Notes under the pieces: generated by a model
The model's input: the letters and a program-made list of their open reading frames with translations, nothing else
What the model was told of the DNA's origin: nothing
Databases searched by the model: none
DNA from: Gibbula magus
Lineage: Eukaryota > Mollusca > Gastropoda > Trochida > Trochidae
Length of the DNA: 64,000 bases
Reading direction: 5' to 3'
NCBI GenBank assembly: GCA_936450465.1
Contig: OW388305.1
Location: forward strand, 42,838,506-42,902,505
Program-made: the position numbers and the translations under genes
Part shown: positions 22,801-35,825 of the stretch, piece after piece
Position numbering within the stretch: the stretch's first letter is position 1
Layout of the letters: each line of letters starts with the position of its first letter

Positions 22801-23650
22801 AAGAATCGCACGAGGGTGAAAATAATCTTGTTTTTGTAGTGGACAGTTTCTTTTGCACGTGAGTATACATAAAATCAAACACCCCCGTGCAATGCAAAAC
22901 TATGGCTGTCTTCTATCAATATTGCATTACATAAGCAATTGCATATGATATCTAAGTTGGCTCAATCTGGGCGCATCTAGAACTGTTGTCGCATCAGTTA
23001 TATATGGATCTATGATATCCTTATGTTGTAGACATGTAAAAACAGTCGAGAACACGTAAAAGGAAATTGTGTGGTCACAGAGAGATACATGAAACTCGCG
23101 AAAACAAAATAACCGGAAAATAATTGTGTTCTTCAACAAAAGGAAATTGAGTTGTTCATTTATTCATTCATCTGTGGGGACCTGGTTGATCTAGAGACGA
23201 GGAAATCAAGAAGCTGAAGATTTTCTTTATGTGTGTGTACGTATTTCATAATTGAGTTATGTATTATATATGTTTTTGATAATTGTTATATAAAAATAGA
23301 AATAATAATTGATATATTAATTTGTTTTCCTTGTCTAATAAGTCATTGAATCGTATATATAATTGACTTATCTTATGAGTTCAGCTTTGAGCATTAATGA
23401 CACAGTCGCTATGGCAACGCATGTGCAAATATATATTTCCGGAAAAAAGTTCACGATGTTGTTCATGTCACTTTTTTGCTGAGTTCGACTTAAGTTAAGT
23501 ACGTTTCTAAATGTGTTGTCTGGATGCACATTTAGGGCATGTTTATAATATGTAAAAGGGAATAGTTAATGATGATAAAGAAGGCCTTGGTAAACATAGT
23601 TGTTTTCACATCTTTTGGAATAACGACAGCGAATACGACGATGATAAAGA
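22801..23650. other. No feature seen
   Basis: AT-rich sequence. The minus-strand open frame at 22927-23139 has no recognisable motif. Confidence 0.55.
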
Positions 23651-23856
23651 TAATCATCATAATTGAGATGATAATAATGATAAAACGACGACGAATACGA
23701 GGGTGATGATGGCGATGATGATGATGGTGATGATGGTAGTAATGATGATGACGATGATGATGATGATGGTGGTGGTGGTGGTGGTGGTGATGATGATGAT
23801 GATGATGGTGGTGGTGATGATGGTAGTAATGATGATGAAGACGACGAGAATGGTGG

Positions 23857-23910
<54 letters not shown>

Positions 23911-23912
23911 CG
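23651..23912. repeat. Imperfect (ATG/GAT)n microsatellite
   Basis: An imperfect trinucleotide array of GAT/GGT units ends in a pure run of about 17 GAT units (23858-23909). It creates poly-methionine and poly-valine open frames on the plus strand and poly-isoleucine and poly-threonine frames on the minus strand. These are artefacts of composition. Confidence 0.97.
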
Positions 23913-24352
23913 TTTGATGGTGTGTTTTGGAAATAGAATAATCTATACATGCTATCCAAGATCTGAAAATCTAAAAATCCTTTCATCATATGCAGACATT
24001 TAGAACAACTCGTTAGAACAGGCCATATGAATTACATTTTAGGCTAAATGTATGCGTCGAGATGGTCCCCTGATGTTAAGTCACAATTTACATAATTGTT
24101 TGAGCTCGTATTCTGTAATGCATGACTGATGTTGTAGTCATTTTGACCCAAGGGGAAAACGGATAACAGATAACAAAAAATGGAGGAATGATGTACGATA
24201 TCCATCAATTATGCACTGGGGAATGTCCTCTTCTGCCAGCTAAAGGTTTCAGTTTAATGTGTCATATGGCATTTCGAATTATTTTACAGACATTGTAAGT
24301 TTTTGCTGATCTATGTGCTTCTTTATTTGACAAGAATGATATTGCAAGTTAA

Positions 24353-24722
24353 TTAAAGGGGCAGTAGCACGTTTTTTTCGCTCAAATAAGTCGATGAATT
24401 GTATTTGAAAATTAAAAATAATGTCATCAATAGTAAAACACCCTTCTATTTTCGGAAAATCAAGATAAAAATGATTGCACATGGTTCGGTAAAGCCGTGG
24501 GAATCTTTTTTCGTCCTTCGAAATAATAAAATGTGTTCACAATAAAATGGCCGCCATGCAATTTTTGTTTTCTACGCAACATCGTTATTAGCACTACGGT
24601 TAATTTGTTTGTGTAATAAGATGTTTTATCCTCTTAAGTTAATATAAATGACATAAACTATCATTATAAATGGAAAATTTGAAAAAATAAAATTTGCAAA
24701 AAACCTGCTACTGCCCCTTTAA
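24353..24722 (+). mobile_element. Family A TTAA element, copy 4
   Basis: Ends are TTAA-AGGGGCAGTAGCACG and CCTGCTACTGCCCCT-TTAA. The interior includes ATGGCCGCCATGCAATTTTTG. It is about 370 bp, full length for the family in this window. Sequence at 24723-25084 shows nothing else. Confidence 0.92.
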
Positions 24723-25084
24723 AACATGAAAAATGCATTTGTTAAAAATTTTCATTCATAATAAATGGTGCAGCATACATGTACAAGCAGAATTCGAGGA
24801 TGGGAAATAGATCTGCATTGTTTCACCATACCAAATATGGAGGACCGTTTTGCAATTGGTAACATTTCTTTTCAATTTTGTGAAGAAGAAAACGTGCTAA
24901 AGACCGTTAATATGTTTCGTTACTTGACGTTTTATAAATATTCACATTAATATTAATAGCATTATTATATTATTTTTATGATTTCAAATATGTCTGATAT
25001 AGGCTTCATTAGGTCATCAGTAACTAGATGAAAGCTTTAGATATATACCAATAAGACAGTGAACAAATGTAACGATGTTATATT

Positions 25085-25175
25085 TGCGATGACACTGTCT
25101 GGAAGGTGCAAGTTCATCTTTTTGGGTTAATTCTCTTTTTGGATTCGAACCCACACCCTCAGAGAAGCTAAATAA
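25085..25175 (-). mobile_element. tRNA-derived SINE-like fragment
   Basis: On the minus strand the sequence reads GAGGGTGTGGGTTCGAATCC, then a short unrelated tail with TTGCACCTTCCAGACAGTG. GGTTCGAATCC is a good RNA polymerase III B box. The same 'GAGGGTGTGGGTTC' lead-in appears on the plus strand at 27938-27956, so this is a repeated unit. It does not fold as a full tRNA. Confidence 0.6.
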
Positions 25176-25445
25176 AGGCAAAATTAGTATATGTTTTTGT
25201 TACAACATCCATTGTATTCTTGCAGCGAAAGTGATGGTTCAGTGAAGTCCGCCTGACGCCGCAATGCTTCAAAAACGATTTTACGGTCGCTTCACTCAAT
25301 ATCACTTACCTACAATGAACGCTTCTCTACAGTTTTCTTATTTTGGTAGATTATGATATTGCAGTGTCATCAAGAGCTCGCATTGTTAAAAACCACTTTA
25401 TTATCGATGGTCATGATACTCAACATTAATAAATTCAATATATTA

Positions 25446-25514
25446 CAGTCAGAACCCGTTTATCCGCACGTTTTGGTTTCAATTGAAAATCGTCCGGTAA
25501 ACGGGGTCTGACTG
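25446..25514. mobile_element. pogo/Tigger-like miniature element, 69 bp
   Basis: Inverted ends CAGTCAGAACCCGTTTATCC and GGTAAACGGGGTCTGACTG are flanked by TA on both sides. The CAGTCxGACCCCG-type end is typical of pogo/Tigger non-autonomous elements. There is no coding capacity. Confidence 0.7.
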
Positions 25515-25516
25515 TA

Positions 25517-27388
25517 TTATAATTAAATCAGACGTTTTCCTGAACCAGTGGGAATAATTTCATGTTATTTAAGGATTTCATCAGTTAATTCAATATATGG
25601 CTATATCGTGTGAAAATCTACATGTAGGGTAAGTTGGCATGTGTTATTTATTACATTCAAGGGCAAGCATAGCGGAGTTCATATCTTTCATACGAAGTAG
25701 GACAAAATGTCACTTTATCACGTTGCGGTGACGTCATTAACGTGATCTTATGACGTCACGTTTTTACTATGACGTTTCGTTCGAAATGTGGTAGCCAGCC
25801 TATGTCATTTTTTTATTGATCATTTTCTTCTATTCCTCAATTCATTACTCAGGTAATGATACTAATATTCGTGTCTAAATGTCGGTATATCCCTCGCTAT
25901 CGCTCGGTCAATACCAACATGTACCAATCGTGGACGCTGATAATATCTCCTGTATCAGCAGCACATCTTGATGTGTAACTAGTTGAAGCGTTACTAAAAT
26001 ACCCACAGTGTTCAGCGTTCTGGACACAAACCACATTGATACAAACCTTAACCTACAAGGATTGAAGTTCGAGGTACATGTACGGGTAGCTCGAGCTCCA
26101 GTACTCGAATACTCGAGGAATGATATATCAGCATCGTACCTGACCACCCCATACTTAGGGATAGTTAGATTAACATCTAAAGCGAAATGTAACATATTCA
26201 TTATATTTAGTTGTCATGCCACACAGAAATTCACGTTGGCTCGAACGTGTACAATTACATCATTAGTGGTAGAACTGCAGCTTTGCAGATGAATGCAATT
26301 GTTTAAACACAAAGCGTCTAGTAAATGAGTGACTATGCGTATATCATAAAATGATATGGATATTTATAAAAAGTCCACAAGCAACTCTACGAGTTCCTAA
26401 ATAAGTGTTTTACGGCCGCTATGCTAATCTACGTATATAATATCCTCTTTAATTGTCACCTATTTTAAAATTATATTCCCGTCAGTACACTACTTTTCTA
26501 TATAAACAATAATTCCTATGGTAAAGCGGATGATTTCCCGAAAGAAACCAATGTCTAAGGATGTGTATCTGAAATTCAGCAACAACAGACAAAAAATGAA
26601 AAGGATATTGATAGACGACTACTACTACACGACAATGTAATGCAATTTAGTTTCAAAGAGAAGTACCCCTTCGAGCAATGCGCGTTAAGGGTATATGACG
26701 TCATATTAACAGAATTCCCTATATTGCATAAACGTACTACACAGGAGCAATAGTTTCCGAAACGTGAAGGCTCGTCTCTAAGGCAAATCGCCATAACAAC
26801 CCACGTGCTGCACGTGTTTCTCTTGCAAGTTACCCTTATCACACATTACTGAATGTGACGATTGCTTTATAAACAATGTTTCTAAATGTCCTGAGAATAT
26901 ACAAATTATTGCCTTTTTAATAAGCTTTTTATTGAGATAATACCAGCATATTATGACAATTATTCCAATATCTGTAGCAAATACATAATTAAATTAAATG
27001 GTATACAATGTATAAATAACCGCCAAAAATAATATATTTCAATTTCTTTCATTGCCCATAAACGTTGTTATTCTTTTGTGTCTTCCAATACAGTGTGTGA
27101 GTGCTTTGCGTTTGAAAATAACAGCCTGGATCTTACACCTTTACTATTTAGTGCAATTTCTCGACTTATTTTGGGTCGAAAAAATCTGTGAAAAATTAAG
27201 CATATATATTTCACGGAGATAGATTTTTGGCAATTTTCCGATATATTCATCAACAACCTTGATGGCTCTTTAACTCCGCGACATCAGACGGGCATCCTCC
27301 AAGGGATAGTGTCCCCTAACTGCTATGAATTCCGATATTATCGCCCCCATGGTTATCAATACAACATATAAATGTTAAAACGTTAACT
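25517..27388. other. No gene recognised; three TGACGTCA octamers and a small foldback
   Basis: TGACGTCA occurs at 25729 and 25751 (22 bp apart) and at 26696. A weak foldback lies around 25881-25918, with GGTAT and ATACC about a CTCGCTATCGCTCG centre. Overlapping open frames on both strands at 25908-26292 (94-97 codons) have no family features; opposite-strand frames of that size commonly come from composition. Confidence 0.5.
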
Positions 27389-27745
27389 TTAAACGGACAG
27401 TAGCACGTTTTTTCGCTCCAATAAGACGATGAAATTTATTTGAAAAATAATGTAAACAAAAGTTAAACACCCCCTTCTCTCTGAGGAAAATCAAGTTTAG
27501 TGTACAAGGATCGGTAAAGTCAGGGAAGTCGTTTTTGTAATTCAAAACAATAAAATGTGTTCACAATAAAATGACCACCATGCACTTTTTTATTTATACG
27601 CAACATCGCTATTACCACTACGGATAATTGGTTGAGTAATAAGATGTATTAGTCAATTAAGTAAATTTAGCTGACATAAACTATCATTATAAATGGGAAA
27701 TTAAAAAAAATGGAAGCTGCAAAAAACGTGCTACAGCGCCTTTAA
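27389..27745 (+). mobile_element. Family A TTAA element, copy 5
   Basis: Ends are TTAA-ACGGACAGTAGCACG and CGTGCTACAGCGCCT-TTAA, with the usual interior. Both ends have substitutions relative to the family consensus, and the interior has several deletions. Confidence 0.9.
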
Positions 27746-27867
27746 CATATTTGGTATTTGTGAACATGTCGCTCAAAACACGTGTGAATTATCTTAATCA
27801 CGTAAGAATACGATTTTAGTAAATTATGACAGCTTGTACAACCAATTTCTTTCACTATGGCTAGGTA

Positions 27868-28020
27868 ACGGTGGCTGAATAGATAAGCTGTTGGTACAGT
27901 CAGTGCTGGCGGTCAGTGCCTGACTCCGAGGGTGTGGGTTCAAATCCGAAAGGGACTTGCACTATTGCAAATAGTTTGACCCCCAAAATAACGATTGTAC
28001 CTTTGTTCACTACCTAAATT
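27868..28020 (+). mobile_element. tRNA-derived SINE-like element
   Basis: GTGGCTGAATAGATAAGC resembles a Pol III A box region, and GGGTTCAAATCC about 60 bp on is a good B box. A non-tRNA body with GGGACTTGCACTATTGC follows, and no acceptor-stem partner is seen. The lead-in to the B box matches the reverse-strand fragment at 25085-25175. Confidence 0.6.
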
Positions 28021-28199
28021 ATTTATATTTCTAACATAAATATCCTTGTAATGAATTAATATATCATTTTGTGTTATTTTATTCCCTTAAGTTACTTTTC
28101 GTACATCTTCGGAGCAGTACAGGATAGGATGATAAAGATCCAATATCAATTACATTCAGAAAAAAAATTCAATTGTCAGACGGACAGTCGTTAATTGTC

Positions 28200-28340
28200 A
28201 CCTTTGAAGACAAGCGGAAAGCGTTTATTGGCGACACTTCCGGTTTAATCAATGCGCAGGCGCCCCGGTGATGGACAGGAAGTCACTGATGATGTGGGTC
28301 ACTTCTCTCTAGCGTAAGGAGTACATCACACTTTACCTGC
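28200..28340. other. GC-richer patch without a gene
   Basis: The sequence around GCGCAGGCGCCCCGGTGATGG is markedly richer in GC and CpG than its surroundings. No open frame, RNA gene or repeat copy was recognised. It could be a promoter or exon remnant or part of an unrecognised element. Confidence 0.35.
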
Positions 28341-28829
28341 TTTGATGTCCCTGTGAAATATCGACACAGTGCTAAGTTAACGACCAGATCGATGACTCTT
28401 CATGCTATTAACTAACATATGTATTGGTGCACGAGTTCGTATATATATCTTGATCAGCCATTGCTTTTTAAGAGACATTTCGACTTGGAAAAGGTACGCG
28501 CGACTCCTACCACCAATGTTATGGAATACTGACATACTGTAAAATGTTGACATATATCATAGAATATTTACAGTACATTTCAAATCATATCATAACTTAA
28601 CTGACAATATATGACCAGCTTTATTATAACATCTTTTAACTTGATCGTCCAATTAATATTTGTCTAGACAGAGTGATTAACATTTGTATGTAAATTAATT
28701 TCATTTGGGTGCGACCATTTACATTATTATGAGAATGATACGGCTTCGCAGCAGATAACTTGAGATGTTCATCATCGCCGATGAGGGCGCTGCACCCAAG
28801 TCACGAATTGTGCTAAAATGTATCAAGGC

Positions 28830-29194
28830 TTAAAGGGGCAGTAGCACGTTTTTTCGCTCAAATAAGTCAACGAAATGTATTTGAAAAATAATGCTACCAA
28901 TAATAAAACACCCTTCTCTCTTTGGAAAATCAAGTTAAAAATGAGTGTACATGGTTCTGTAAAGCCATGAGAATAGTTTTTGTTATTCGAAATAATAAAT
29001 TGTGTTCACAATAAAATGGCCGCCATGCAGTTTTTGCTTTATACGCAACATCGTTATTACCCACTACGGATAATTGGTTTGTGTAATACGATGTTTTATC
29101 CTCTAAAGTAAATATAAATAACATAATGTATCATTATAAAAAGGAGATTTGAAAAAATAAAATTTGCAAAAAAACGTGCTACTGCCCCTTTAAA
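28830..29194 (+). mobile_element. Family A TTAA element, copy 6
   Basis: Ends are TTAA-AGGGGCAGTAGCACG and CGTGCTACTGCCCCT-TTAA, 365 bp. The minus-strand open frame at 28930-29124 is the shared by-product also seen in copies 1 and 2. Confidence 0.93.
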
Positions 29195-31158
29195 CTTGAG
29201 TTAGAAGATGAATTACACTATATACTTCGTTGCTCTGCGTTAGACATTGCAAGCTTTTACCTATTAAATTTGTTAAAAATCCAAATTTAACATCATACAA
29301 CGTTTGTTAATATTATAACAAAAAAATATTAAACTAGTATCACTACTCTCTTCCATGTTTGTACATAGATTTGATATTTATATTATCTAACTGTCATCTT
29401 GTCATCCTATGTACGTATTATTATATCATGTACTGTATTCGTATACCACAATTGGTGGTCTTATGGAATGTAACGAATATTGTATCTTGAATCATAAACG
29501 TGCTAGTGATTGGCATGATACTGATGAAATGTATGGCATATACCTTGAACGTTGTCCTTTCACAACCACATTAGATTCCACATGTGTCAATAGAAATGGT
29601 ATTGTCTAAATTATCTCATGTACATGTATGTGTTTTAAAGGATGGTGTTGAAATAAATGGTGAATTTTCCTTTTTTATGAAATATCGATGCAGTGTATCA
29701 CCCTAACGAACAACCCTGACACGTAACTGTTTCCTAATACGATATGATAAACGACTGTTTGAACACTTGAAATGAGAAAACTTAATCAATAACAACTTCT
29801 TTATTAATGATATGCGACGTTTTGAAACAGATATGCGACGTTTTGAAACAGATCGTTGTAGTGTTATCATGCAAATGGAGAAAAAAAATGTCATCCATAT
29901 ATTTTTCTTAATTCTTTCCAAGTTTCCAACTTCTAAAATGTCTTCAAAAGAAGCCAATTGTTAGTATTTTTTTCTTCCAAAGAGACCCACTCGACATTTA
30001 TATCTTAAAGCGGCAAGATGAAGCTTTGAGTTAATAACAAAAAGCAGTACGGGAATATTTACCTCAGCCCCAGAGAAGACGGTACAAATCGACCTATCAG
30101 TGCTACAGCATTATTGTGATTAGGCATTTATAATCCTATATTCCATCAATGTCTAGTGTTACGTGTAGGATAATTATGTATACTCCCGAGGGAGTAGGGA
30201 TGGAGAAAGTATTATATGTAAAGAGAAATAATCCAATAGAGTTGAAATGATATGATATGATTCATACAATGTAAGTTATGATTATGAGAATTATGAAGTG
30301 TAGATGTGACACACTGACGTGATTTTTGCAGATATGTTTTCTATTATTGCATCCTAAATAAACAGTGTGCTCTGTTGTTGAGTCTCCTCATAGTCATTAA
30401 CATATTCCCTTTGCTGTATATTTGGGATGGAACCCACCTCTTTTGTACATTTTTCAAGTAATTGGATGGACCGATAAGGTTGAATATTATTGTTTATGAA
30501 ACGATAGTGTCGTATCCGATCGCACATGAACAATGATAGTTTATTTAACGATACTACTCTCTCCAAATATCTCACGATAGCTTCTTAAGTTCTTAAACGC
30601 ATCTGCACACATGGACTATGATAGTAGTCATGTGAAGCCTTAAGAAAGTCTATGTAACTTACTGATGACGTCACTTGTTGTGACGTCATTTCCCATCCTT
30701 GCTCTGTATAGTTTGTAATTCGGATATCTATAATTCACCTAATGTATACTGTTGGACCAGATGTTGACCACTATTACTACATTGTCACTTCATAATTGCC
30801 TGTTATGTATATAGAGCTGGAAGGCAAACTAAAATAAAATGTTTAGAATATTTTATTTTGTTATTTCTTGTGGCTTCACACTGATGGATATTTGACTAAA
30901 TAGTTTTTTACATGCTACTGTTGTACCCAAACTGCACATGAAACATAACAGCTTATCAAACGCTAGATGAATTGCGATAGCACCTTAATCTCTACAGTGT
31001 GGTTCGTGTGCACAAACTGCCCATTCATTTATAACTCTTCGTGTACCGCACGTTCGCTTGCCATGATATACGTGATACTTTCAATTTAAGGCGTAGATTG
31101 TCTACAACGCGACTTTCCCTCATTTTATCGTTCAATTTTCGCGGAATCATAATTTCGA
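29195..31158. other. No gene recognised; paired TGACGTCA octamers
   Basis: Plain AT-rich sequence. It includes TGACGTCA at 30666 and 30681, only 15 bp apart, and a 16-bp palindrome TACTCCCGAGGGAGTA near 30181. Small open frames (29409-29609, 29703-29957, 30354-30575) have no recognisable features; the second includes a 21-bp direct repeat (ATGCGACGTTTTGAAACAG). Confidence 0.5.
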
Positions 31159-31159
31159 C

Positions 31160-31234
31160 CATCCTGGTTCCCGGGCCTTCGTTCTTGCTTCTCTAGAGAA
31201 CAGCAGCGAGAACGAAGGCCAGGGAACCAGGATG
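31160..31234. repeat. Strong 75-bp hairpin
   Basis: The 5' arm (31160-31189, starting CATCCTGGTTCCCGGGCC) pairs with the 3' arm (31205-31234, ending GGGAACCAGGATG) over about 29 of 30 positions, with one bulge and one G-T pair. The 15-base loop contains TCTCTAGAGA. The 7-bp direct repeat AATTTCG flanks it at 31151-31157 and 31235-31241. It could be a tiny foldback insertion or a structured RNA precursor. Two overlapping minus-strand open frames here result from the hairpin. Confidence 0.85.
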
Positions 31235-31241
31235 AATTTCG

Positions 31242-32168
31242 GCAAGATACTTGGATTCCGTGCATCGCAACTAGAAAGATTTCGAAGGCATACGTAGAGC
31301 AGACAGATCCGTGTATCGTTGGTTCGTGTTTCCCCCTCATCAAGCGTATTGGACGGATACAGTATCTTCCAAATTTTACTCAAATGCCACTAATGATCTT
31401 GATAACACGTACCTATTACTGGTATAATCCGTTAATCTGTCACAATTGTGCCCAGGCGTGTCCCACGGGTGAATATTCACCTCCGGGACAAATTTGGACC
31501 AGAATCAATACTTTGAATTAGGACTGCGCAGAGATTCTCCTAAATCGATCAAGCAAGAAAAAATTCTCAAACAAGGGCCCTTCAAAGTAATGTTGTCAGC
31601 ATTGGGGGAAATGGATGTTTTGCACAATAATCTCACATTTTGCAGAGTTTACTGATTTGACCATGTAATTTGAGTTTTCATGTTCTTAGGCATCCTTTTA
31701 TCAAAACTCCAATAGATCGCTTTCATATTTTCAATAATTGACTTGACGAGGAGACGTTTTTATGTTTAAGATGAAATCCCTTAAGCCGTTTAATGGCATT
31801 TTTATTTCTGCCGAAATGATTATATGAAATGTCAGAATCTGAAACCGGAAAATTTGAAAACATATCAATATTCTCTTATGGGAAATCGCTCACGAAAATC
31901 ATGGAGTGGAAAGCTTTTAATTTGTTTTCGGAAATCCCTGGGGTTTGTGTTATGTATAGCTTAAGAAAGACATTAACTGTCAGTTTTAATCTTTATTTTG
32001 AAAATAAAAAAGTTAAAAGTTAAAACGTGATTCCATAAACCTGAGTTTTAAAGTTCACTGACCTTTCCCCACTCACATAATTCATGTCAAACTACATGTC
32101 TCACACGTTGTCAAAGGAAACGATATCCCACATATAAACTGCCACAGTCAAACCCCCACCACCACCCG
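31242..32168. other. No feature seen
   Basis: AT-rich sequence with no recognised gene or repeat. The open frame at 31829-32023 lacks family features. Confidence 0.55.
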
Positions 32169-32430
32169 CAAGGCATAACTCGAGACAACTTCCAAACGCA
32201 AGGTATAACTCTTGCCAGTCTGCATTACTGGCTGATTTAACCCTTGCGGTATTTCCCTCGCTTTGTTGTGTCAAGACAGTGAATAGCTGCACCAGAAATG
32301 CATAGCGGGCCTGAATTTCTAAACACAGATTTCTTAAGGAAATACTGCAAGGCCTAAATCAGCCAGTAATGGAGACTGGCAAGAGTTATGCCTTGCATTG
32401 GGAAGTTGAACTCGAGATAGTCTCCATCAC
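32169..32430. mobile_element. Family G foldback element, copy 1
   Basis: The arms at 32170-32256 and 32338-32425 are reverse complements over about 85 bases. They share AAGGCATAACTC, CTCGAGA, ACTTCC, GCCAGTCT, TTACTGGCTGATTTA and GGTATTTCC with their partners. The central 80 bp are unpaired. A further partial unit (GTCTCCATCACTGGCTAATTT) follows at once. A related foldback lies at 60055-60235. The minus-strand open frame at 32101-32292 is a by-product. Confidence 0.8.
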
Positions 32431-32857
32431 TGGCTAATTTAATTTAGCGGAGCGCACTGTTCATTTCAGATACAGCACGTGCTACACTAGCGGAGGGTTG
32501 TCAATATTTGGATTTAAATGTTCTTGCTGTCACTCAAATGCGTTTTCATGCAATTTCATGCTTAACATGTGAATTCCACTCAGAAGAGATGTTGAATAGT
32601 AATTGTATACTGCAATTTCAATGTTAATTGTGACTCAAATCAAACACTTCCTGTCAAATGTATACACTCACCAGTTACATATGAACAATAGCAATGTTAT
32701 CTAACAGCATTGTTGAAACAGTAACAGGAACTGAAAGGAATGACACAAATCATTTAGTTAATGATACCTCGATGTTACTATATTCACTAACAAGTACCGT
32801 AAATACCGTCTTTCCTCGAATACAACCGATATTCTTTCCCTCGTTGCCCCACAGTTA

Positions 32858-33329
32858 TTAAAGGTGCATCCATTGTGTTTCATAAGATTTGATTTGGCTT
32901 AAATACTTTCCAACACACCATATGTGCTGTTTACAGTACAAATAAATTCACACAGCTTGCAATTTTATCCCCAATCGACAAATATATCATAATTACTAGT
33001 TTCCAATTAAAATCGAGTAACATCATTATGTAGAAACCGAAACTGTACGTCCCATTTCCATACACATTAACAACCCAAATTTGGCATGCTGTTTTTTCAA
33101 CAACAAAAAAGATTCCAAAATTACGTTTGACTCACTGGCGCGCGTTAATCTCGATGCATTGTCCGGTTTTCGATCGGAAATCACGTTTACCTTCATATCG
33201 TCAATATACTTAGTCGACTATCATCAAAATGGTAGTGTTACGGTAACAGACGGTACATCTCGATAAAGTAACATCATTCATAACATTGGGAATATGTGAT
33301 CCCCAACAACACAATGTATGTATCTTTAA
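32858..33329 (-). mobile_element. Family C TTAA element, copy 3
   Basis: Ends are TTAA-AGGTGCATCCATTGTGTTTC and AACACAATGTATGTATCTTTAA. The interior is the reverse complement of 16267-16764, with the ACTCACTGGCGCGCGTTAAT and CATCAAAATGGTAGT landmarks. It is about 472 bp. The open frame at 33081-33266 is incidental. Confidence 0.88.
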
Positions 33330-35637
33330 TCGAAAGATCAATTAACATCAGCTGACTGAGGAACAAGAAATAAGCTTGTATACCCACGTTATTGTGTTAA
33401 TCAGTGATTATGTCCGTTCCATTTATTACACCTATTTACGCTGTCACTTATGGACCCACACTCACTCTCTGAGCTTTTAACACACATTATGCTTTGTCTC
33501 ATCAAGCGTACTTCCCAATCATGTGACCCCAAACGACCCGATACTGACTGGTTGAGTTTTTCAAGCTGATTAAGATGGCTGTTGACCGCATTGAACAGGT
33601 GGCCGCTCTACATAGTTAAATATATAGTACAATCAATCGAGCGGGATTTACAGCGTCCTGTCTCAGGGTAAAACGTAAACGCTCCGATCCTCTTTCATAC
33701 CCTGGGTAACAACCCACTCCAAGCTGCGCGATGTGACACATGAACCAGCCAATGAAATAGTTTCTCGCGATGGTTAGCGATAAAATTGCAGCAAACGACA
33801 TAGACAGGATGGATTTGCAGTGGCCCCGAGAGCGGTTGACCATTATGAACTTGGAGATGACCGTTAAGGCGGATTCGAAACTTAAAGTTCAAGATTCTAT
33901 AAGAAACATTTGCAACTATTATGATGTTTCAATTACTCATTGCTTCCTGAGCTATCTGGTTTCTAAGCAGCCACTCAGTTTTCATTGAATAATTTATCAT
34001 ATGACAGTATTGGGAGACCATTAAGGGTTGCTATAGTGCTGTCGTGATCTAGATTTCGGAGTTCTTCTCCGAGAAGTGCTATAATTTCCTTGTCGATTTC
34101 AGACATGATGAAATAAAGAAATCCCTTTGCTGAGATGAATTGCCATCTGAAATACTTGCCTGAATATTAACAGAGATTAAAGTTATCATAAGATCTCAAA
34201 GAAGGTTAATGGATTTTTTTTCTAAAACTAAAATGTTACAGCAAAGTGTTTGCACATTTGGAATATGGAAATCATAGATGTATTTTGTAAATATTACCGG
34301 AACTTCAAACGACTATTTTTCAAGAAAAGGGTGATCTTTATTTAGTTTGTTAATGAAGAGATAGCATATGTTAATTACTATTTTAGAAATGGATATACTT
34401 GGACACTTGTTTCATAATGTTGAAAATCTGTTGATATATCGCTTCAATAACTTTATCAACGTGTTTTCGGATACCATATTCTACCTCAGTAACACAATGG
34501 TTTGCACATCTTACTCAATTGGAAACACATCTTTATATCAATAGTGGGGATATTTATCTCAAATCTTTATTTCTTAACCGAGTTCGCTCAAATTTGGAAC
34601 ATAAGCTCACCATATCACGTATTAAACAGTATATGATTGCAAAAATCTAGATTTCGAATTTTGAAAATATTGTCATAACAGCGATTCGAACCCCTGTGAT
34701 TGGAAATGACAAAATGACACAATCGCTTTAAAGGAAAGATAGTATTTCTGTTCAGGACTTGCATCAAAAGCTGTAATTTGCAAACTGTGATTTACACGTA
34801 TACAAGAAACAAGTTAAATTTGTTCGTTCAACGCATATCAATTGGAAGTAATATTGTAATGATAAAGTTTATTAAATTAACTTGACTTAAGAAAACAGCA
34901 TCAAACACAGATCATTTTAACAAAGCCGTACTGGGACCGTGATTTCGCTTTGTCACAAGTCACAAATACATATAATGAAATTTCCTTCTCATTTTGATGT
35001 GAAAATTTGCAATTTCTTTCCATTACCATGCAACCGCAGGCAAATTATGAGTAAGCCGAGTTGTCAGGAATGTCAGGATGTGAAATGTTTTAGAAAATAA
35101 GGACGAACATTGCCTTTGATAAAACCTTTCCTATATAATGATGAAAACCCTTGATGCAAAATTGACACTTTTCTGAAAAATAACCCACAATCATTTTAAT
35201 ATGGGAAGTGATTGTAATTTTCATAGAGAAACATATTGCTTTGAAATGACAAATATTTCCTCCGACGGTAAATAAATAGAGCACTCGATCAGCACATTGT
35301 TGAGAAAATCTGAACCAATACACAAACCACTTGATGGTGTCCCTGCTTTCAAGGGTATTGTGAATTGGTATGTACTGGAATATTTTGCCTCACATCGTCC
35401 ATTTTGGATTTAAAAACTTTTGAAAATTTGAACAATACTAAATAAAAATATATATGGCTATTCGAGCATTGGAATACATTCATTGTAAATTGTTAACCCT
35501 TAACATTTTTTGAAAATTACTTGTTACGCGCCAATATGAGCAATGAAACGGTTATACATAATCGTGTACTTTTCAGCCAGTTCTAAGTTTCAGCGGAAAC
35601 AATTAAGTTTCAGGATCGTAACAAGATACGAAACAAT
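33330..35637. other. No gene recognised; possible SINE B box
   Basis: AT-rich sequence. On the minus strand near 34676-34700, CAGGGGTTCGAATCGC resembles a Pol III B box and may be a SINE fragment. The stretch 33530-33960 is somewhat richer in GC and contains a 72-codon open frame at 33770-33988 with no recognised family, splice context or partner exon. Confidence 0.45.
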
Positions 35638-35743
35638 CTGAAACGAACATCCGGAGATCTGAAACGAACATCCGGAGATCTGAAACGAACATCCGGAGAT
35701 CTGAAACAAACATCCGGAGATCTGAAATGAACATCCGGAGACC
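35638..35743. repeat. 21-bp minisatellite, five units
   Basis: Units of 21 bp (CTGAAACGAACATCCGGAGAT and variants) start at 35638, 35659, 35680, 35701 and 35722. Each carries the palindromes TCCGGA and, in most units, AGATCT. Degenerate related sequence with GTTTCAG precedes the array from about 35585. Confidence 0.95.
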
Positions 35744-35825
35744 TGACAGTCACATATGTCTGCTGCAAGTCAGTTTATTCTTAATTTTAGAACTAGCAGA
35801 TCAATGTTTCTATACAGGTAACAAA

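Noticed and set aside
23657..23989. 110-codon and 77-codon open frames (poly-Ile, poly-Met)
   Set aside because: Pure products of the ATG/GAT microsatellite.
25908..26292. Overlapping 94- and 97-codon open frames on opposite strands
   Set aside because: Opposite-strand overlap with no recognisable protein features on either strand suggests a compositional effect.
27880..27960. Possible tRNA gene with A and B boxes
   Set aside because: No acceptor-stem pairing; the B-box lead-in is shared with another fragment at 25085-25175.
33770..33988. 72-codon open frame in a slightly GC-richer stretch, possible first exon
   Set aside because: No family resemblance, no convincing donor site and no second exon found; kept only as a note.
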